DNA of 64,000 nt from Cloeon dipterum. Lineage: Eukaryota; Arthropoda; Insecta; Ephemeroptera; Baetidae. The translations under genes were made by a program, and so were the position numbers. Location: the NCBI RefSeq assembly GCF_949628265.1, contig NC_088786.1:20729681-20793680 (forward strand), in the 5' to 3' direction. Position 1 is the stretch's first letter. Every line of letters starts with the position of its first letter. The notes under the pieces were generated by a model. It was not told the DNA's origin, did not search any database, and was given only the letters and a program-made list of their open reading frames with translations. Shown piece by piece: positions 62,925 to 64,000 of this stretch.

Positions 62925-63205
62925 TTGTACTGTACAATACAGATCAAAAATTGGAAACTTTAGTAATTGCTGGCTACAATCAGTAGCTGATCAAATTGTT
63001 GGTCTTATAACAATTTTTCTACGTTGTGCAATAATCAAAACAGGATCTTGCTATAATAAAAAATCAAATTTTATGTACCGATTTTCTCCAAAGCTTACAG
63101 CGTTTGAACATGATTTTTGGCAGATTTCGACTATGTACTCTCATCGCGATCTATCCAACTGTGTATGAATTTTTTGGGGGAACTCTTTGTTGTGAAATAA
63201 AAAAT
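62925..63205 (-). repeat. Interspersed repeat family B, long copy
   Basis: In reverse complement: 'tttatttcacaacaaagagttcccccaaaaa', then 'gttggatagatcgcgatgagag', closely matching 16480-16555. The outer part matches 25400-25470 ('gtgcaataatcaaa.caggac'). Confidence 0.65.
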
Positions 63206-63221
63206 ATAAGTAGTAGGGAGA

Positions 63222-63376
63222 CAGTTCGCTGTGGCAGCGACCAATCCCAGTATCTTTTCGGATTGTAGCAAAATTTGCGTGTTGCAAAAATCGCTCAACG
63301 ATGAACATATGCAAAAATAAAAAAAATCAACTCTTTTGTTTGGGATACTGGGAAAAGGCGCTGCCACAGCGAGTTG
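63222..63376. repeat. Inverted-repeat element of about 155 bases
   Basis: The ends cagttcgctgtggcagcg (63222-63239) and cgctgccacagcgagttg (63359-63376) are inverses with one mismatch. A second inner pair 'cccagtatctttt' and 'gatactggg' strengthens it. Not coding; it looks like a very short MITE. Confidence 0.6.
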
Positions 63377-64000
63377 TCGCTATTTGAAAGTCGTGCTAAC
63401 TCGCACCCAATATCTCAAAAACGTACCGTGCGGCCCAAGTCAATTTTTGCTTTAACTGAATTTTTAGGGATCAGTTTGTGTACTGGCAACAAGCCCTTTT
63501 TGGGGTTTTGCAGCATTAATTTAATTTTATTGTTTTAGATGGTTTTTAGAATGAACCACCAAAATCGTAATCTGAAAAGATTTATTACTCAAACAATTGG
63601 CAAACGAACAATGCCTATCACTTCATTGTGTGGCTTATCAGATTACAAATTACTAAGTAAATTTCTCTCCTGGTTAAAGAATTTTCTTGTCAGTTCATCA
63701 ATAGCCAATAAATCCAATTCAACGTTAATTTTTTTTAATATTTAACCAAGTAGAATAAATAAAATTGTGATAGAAACTCAGTTCATCATTCGCCCGATGG
63801 AGGAGCGGATAATTAAGACGGTTCTTTTGTGTTTGTTGTGTATAGAGACATAGAGAGTCTCGTGGTAGACGAAGCGAACATTAGACCATTGATTGGGCCG
63901 AACGCAGCAGTCGAAAAGCGAACGCGAGGATAATCCCTGCCGGCCATTGCTCCCTCCCTTTCCTCTTTTGTTTACAAAAAGGCAATGAAACAACAAGGCT
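63377..64000. other. Window end
   Basis: Contains a family E copy near 63440-63520 ('actggcaacaagccctttttggggttttgcag'). Otherwise AT-rich and without a supported gene. The last 250 bases are somewhat GC-richer, with no recognisable content. Confidence 0.4.

Overview
The window is animal nuclear DNA, almost certainly from an insect or another pancrustacean. Its genes have short exons with GT/AG introns, and its proteins are typical arthropod ones: a Gasp/obstructor chitin-binding protein, a hemipterous-type MAP2K7, Atg13, an FMRFamide-receptor-like GPCR and a C-type lectin. Intergenic DNA is AT-rich, with microsatellites and many decayed short repeats. There are no operons, CRISPR arrays or prokaryotic signals. 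The species cannot be named from the sequence.

Layout. (1) 1.2-5.3 kb, + strand: a Golgi carbohydrate sulfotransferase whose 5' end is missing or not recognisable, followed by a possible 2 kb 3' UTR. (2) 7.6-10.0 kb, - strand, tail-to-tail with it: Gasp, a secreted protein with three chitin-binding domains, two alternative terminal exons and a TATA box. (3) 13.8-14.6 kb, + strand: a small secreted C-type lectin, followed by a decayed lectin exon at 14.87-15.0 kb. (4) 15-23 kb: no gene found; several repeat copies. (5) 23.3-30.1 kb, - strand: MAP2K7/hemipterous in nine coding exons with a long low-complexity tail. (6) 31.1-33.9 kb, + strand, head-to-head with it: Atg13, including the LC3-interacting motif. 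(7) 36.0-38.2 kb, - strand: the FMRFamide-receptor-like GPCR, with a foldback element just beyond its 3' end. (8) 38.3-64 kb: about 25 kb without a confident gene. It holds a (TC)58 and a (GA)28 tract, a retrotransposon reverse-transcriptase tail, one Kazal-like exon candidate and more repeat copies. It may contain regulatory DNA or untranslated exons of the GPCR or of a gene outside the window.

The genes do not form a pathway. They are ordinary neighbours: one convergent pair (sulfotransferase/Gasp) and one divergent pair (hep/Atg13) that probably shares a promoter region. Splice phases were checked by hand. Gasp (both isoforms), the lectin, Atg13, the GPCR and the sulfotransferase from its internal Met all give closed frames. 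hep does so only if one weak donor is used.

I found no clearly new biological system. The most interesting undescribed material is a set of short interspersed repeats visible within this window: a foldback family with long inverted arms (35.2-35.9 kb and 11.5 kb), a family with at least eight copies in both orientations, a family present in introns of three adjacent genes, and an element of about 0.9 kb with terminal inverted repeats. These alignments were made by eye.
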